NCBI RefSeq assembly: GCF_000276665.1
Contig: NW_004955484.1
Span: forward strand, 3,826,741 to 3,890,740
Length of the DNA: 64,000 nucleotides
Source of the DNA: Chinchilla lanigera
Taxonomy: Eukaryota > Chordata > Mammalia > Rodentia > Chinchillidae
Direction: 5' to 3'
In this document: piece after piece, positions 61,263 to 64,000 of the stretch
Position numbering within the stretch: position 1 is the first letter of the stretch
Layout: each line of letters begins with the position of its first letter
The notes under the pieces: model-generated
What the model was told of the DNA's origin: nothing
The model's database searches: none
Seen by the model: only the letters and a program-made list of their open reading frames with translations
Translations under genes and position numbers: made by a program

Positions 61263-63004
61263 GACAGCCTCAGACAATGAAAATGGCAGGCGTGACCTTC
61301 CAAAAAGTGAAAAGAATGAATCTTGATTTTATATTAGTCCTGTGGTAGAATACAAACATGGCAATAATTCTTCCCTTTACAATCTCTGCAAAGGGAAGTG
61401 ATGTCTTCTACTGCAATAAATGACTCTGTGTGATCAAGGGCAAGGCCAGTGTGGTTAAACTCTTACATCTTCTCTCTGTTTTTTCTCTGCTCCTAAAGTT
61501 GATGGAGAAATGGCAGCAAAGCAAAGCCAGGTCTGATTAGGACAAGAAATTCTGATTAGTAATTTCATACTCAGTATCCCGGGAAAATGTTCTAAACTCC
61601 CTAGACAGTTAAAAGTACTTATTATATGGTATCTCCTCAATCTGAAATTCACCCCTCCAAAGGGAGAATTAGTTCTGAAATCCCAGTCAGTTTAAAAACA
61701 AGATTGAGCAGTTATTTTGGGCTTTTTCCTTACTACTATGGCTCTTCATGTGATTTAGTTCGGGTCCTTTCTAGAGGTATCTACATTTTTCACTCTGTAA
61801 AGAGAATGACTTCTGACCTTTGGCTGTAAAAGAGAGCTGAGATTTCCAAACTTATCTGTACTATTTTGTGCTTAGTATACAATTAAAATGTTTACTTCAT
61901 GATTTATGTATAAATCATCCACTTAGAACAATTTCCTCTTCAGTTTTTTTTTTGTTTGTTTGTTTTGTTTTTTGCTAAGGTACCCTTAAACCTTTACTGC
62001 TTCTAAGACTAACCCTTCTAGAATGTGCTAGATATCAAGCCTTCTCAGTGACTCTAGGTTTTTCCTGAATCACTAATTTTCTCTCTTTACTGAACATTCA
62101 CATATCGGTTTATATCCATGCCTGACCAATCTCACCTTAATTATTTAAAAAAAAAACCCTAACCTTGACCTCAGCATCCAAATTCTGCTTCTTCCCATCT
62201 TTCCAATTACCTTTTGTAGCAAAACTCCTCGCAGATGTTATTTATACCAGGGCTTGCCACCTCTTCATTTTCATTCATTCTTTAACCCCCAGTCAGACTT
62301 CTGGGCCCAGAATTCCTTAGAAACACTTCACACCAAGGTTACTAAATGACTCTGCCAAATCCAACGATTAATACCACATTCCCATCTTATTCCTAACCCC
62401 CACCCCACTCATGCCTTTCCTGCTGCTGACCAAAATCTTAGGAGTCAAACCAGATTCCTTTCTTTCTTACACCCTTCACCAGCCAATTCTGACAGCCCGC
62501 TGGCTCCTCCTTCGCCGTCACCCCCTAGTCCCACCCTCCTTGTCTCTTTCCTAAGCTGTTGCAAAGCCTCTTCCCCCATATTCAGCAGGGTCCAGTTCAG
62601 TTACATGCGACAAGAAAAAGAGCAAAGTGAAAGTGGCTTAGAATAGACAGAAGTTTATTTCCCTCACAGAAGAAAATCCGGAGTCAGGAGGGCCAGCTAG
62701 GCTCACGAGTATCGCCACAGATCCAAACTCCTAAGTTCCTGCTTTCTCCTTCTAGCACACAGCTCCATCCTCAGTGTCACCTCATGGGGCAGGTGATACC
62801 AAGGATGCGACTCTCTCTCACAACCGAGCTGGAGGCCAGAGGAGCATGGCAGAGAGACAAAGCAGAGCATTTTGCGCCATGCCAACTCTCTTTAAGTAGA
62901 ATTTCAGAAGTCCTTCTGCTTATATCTCATCAGCGAACAGCAAGACACACACAGCTTCAAGGCAGGCTGGGAAGTGTAATAATCTCTTATTTTAGGCAGC
63001 AGTG

Positions 63005-63605
63005 AGCTCAACCAAAATTTGTTCTCCCTTACACGCTGTTGGTGGGAATGTAAACTAGTACAGCCATTATGGAAGACAGTATGGAGGTTCCTCAGAAAAT
63101 TAAAAACAGAACTACCATAAGATCCAGTGATTCCACATCTGGGTCTGAGCCCAAAGGAAATGAAACATATATTGGTAAGAAATCTGAACTCTCACATTCA
63201 CTGCAGCACTAGTCACAGTAGCCAAGACGTGGAACCAACCTAAGTATACAACAATGGCTGCATGGTTAAAGACAGTGTGGTGGAGATACACAATGGAACA
63301 CTCTGTAACCTTAAAAATGAAGACAATTCTGTTGTTTGTGACAACATAGATGAACCTGGAGGACATTATTTTAAGTAAATAAACCATGCCCAGAAAACCA
63401 AATGCCGTATGATCTCATTGATATGCAGAATATTAAAAACAATCAAACACACAGAAGCAGAGTAAAATAGGGCTATCAAAGGCTGAGGTTGTTGGGATAG
63501 GGGGATGTTGGTCAAATTTCAATCATACAGGAGGTGCAAGTTCTGGAGACCTATGGTATAACCCAGTGATGAGAGTTAGTAGCTACGTATCATGTAGTAC
63601 TTCCT
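63005..63605 (+). mobile_element. L1M 3' region (plus)
   Basis: 'acacgctgttggtgggaatgtaaactagtacagccattatggaagacagtatggaggttcctcagaaa', 'cactgcagcactagtcacagtagcc' and 'gatgaacctggaggacatta' are the classic end of old L1 ORF2 and 3' UTR. Decayed, no open frame. Confidence 0.88.
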
Positions 63606-63607
63606 AT

Positions 63608-64000
63608 GGTTTCCATACGGTTTGAGTGTGTCTGTGCCAGGGTTCATGTATTGGAATTTAATTCCCATTCTGAGATATTAAGAAGGTTGAAACTTAATCC
63701 TTTTATGATGTTTAGAAGTGGGGCCTTAGGGAAATGGCCAGGGTTAGATAAGGTCATAAGAGTAGAGCCCTAGGATCACATTGCTAGTGTTTTGTAAGCA
63801 GAGAGAGAGAGACAGAGAGAGAGAGAGAGACCAGAAGATATGCATAACACACATATATATACCCAGTCTCTAGTTGTGTGATGCTTTGCACTGCCAGGGG
63901 ATTCTGCCAGCAAGGAGGCCATCACCAGATGCAGTTCTCACATTGGACCAGAACTGTGAGCCAAAATAAACCTTGTTTCTTCATAACTTACCTGGTCTAG
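63608..64000 (+). mobile_element. ERVL-MaLR-like LTR (plus), runs off the window
   Basis: 'tatggtttccatacggtttgagtgtgtctgtgcc' at the start, 'agaagtggggccttagggaaatggcc' in the middle and 'accagaactgtgagccaaaataaaccttgtttcttcataa' near the window end follow MaLR LTR order, including the AATAAA signal. A (GA)n stretch lies at about 63800-63831. Non-coding. Confidence 0.82.

Larger units (their letters stand above)
56385..64000 (-). other. HYDIN: HYDIN intron (partial, 5' side), repeat-filled
   Basis: This is the intron before the first exon in the window; it runs past the window edge. I looked on the minus strand for the exon that should end in phase 0 just before DYAH and found none, so it lies beyond 64000. 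The intron holds MaLR/MLT LTRs, three ID SINEs, an old L1 3' end and microsatellites (listed separately). 58500-61160 and 61260-63000 show no feature I can name apart from a possible MIR/L2 tail near 59813-59880. 59000-59640 is somewhat richer in GC but has no CpG clustering. Confidence 0.8.

Noticed and set aside
63799..64000. Retroviral gene at the right edge
   Set aside because: Only MaLR LTR sequence is visible; no viral coding sequence is present before the window ends.

Overview
The window is mammalian genomic DNA, almost certainly from a rodent outside the mouse/rat group. Three things point there: long introns with GT-AG splice sites; tRNA-derived ID-type SINEs and B1-like (7SL-derived) SINEs in both orientations, some fused as B1+ID composites; and L1, MIR, L2, MaLR/MLT, MER5A and Tigger-type repeats. 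The ID copies share a promoter-like body and a 'ggtacc/ggtact' end but are not the familiar murine ID. A castorimorph (beaver-like) or sciuromorph source fits best; I cannot name a species.

The only gene I can support is HYDIN (axonemal central-pair apparatus protein), transcribed from the minus strand across the whole window. Five consecutive internal coding exons are present at 56185-56384, 46929-47053, 31425-31626, 24416-24599 and 3823-3922. Their phases fit exactly (ends at codon positions 2, 1, 2, 0, 1), no exon contains a stop, and the joined 811 coding bases give about 270 residues matching the N-terminal ASH/MSP-like repeat region of HYDIN. Neighbouring exons on both sides lie outside the window.

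Everything else is intron (about 9.1, 15.3, 6.8 and 20.5 kb, plus two partial introns). From left to right: old L1 fragments (1.5-4.7 kb); a MIR; a nearly full-length but dead L1 at 14183-21489 with a 15-bp target-site duplication, four nested SINEs and an assembly gap of 187 N; a head-to-head pair of L1 3' ends (22.7-23.35 kb); MER5A and MIRs; a 215-bp pyrimidine tract (29.9 kb); old L1s with SINEs (34-37.5 kb); a long inverted repeat (39.6-40.4 kb); another L1 (40.9-43.3 kb) broken by a chimeric retroposon with its own 14-bp target duplication; MaLR LTRs at 44, 56.5 and 63.6 kb; a Tigger-like DNA transposon (52.6 kb); and a cluster of ID SINEs (55.6-58.5 kb).

I found no RNA genes, CpG island, CRISPR or second protein-coding gene. 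No new biological system is evident. The least ordinary structures are the 39.6-40.4 kb inverted repeat, the head-to-head L1 ends at 22.7 kb and the chimeric retroposon at 42.8 kb.
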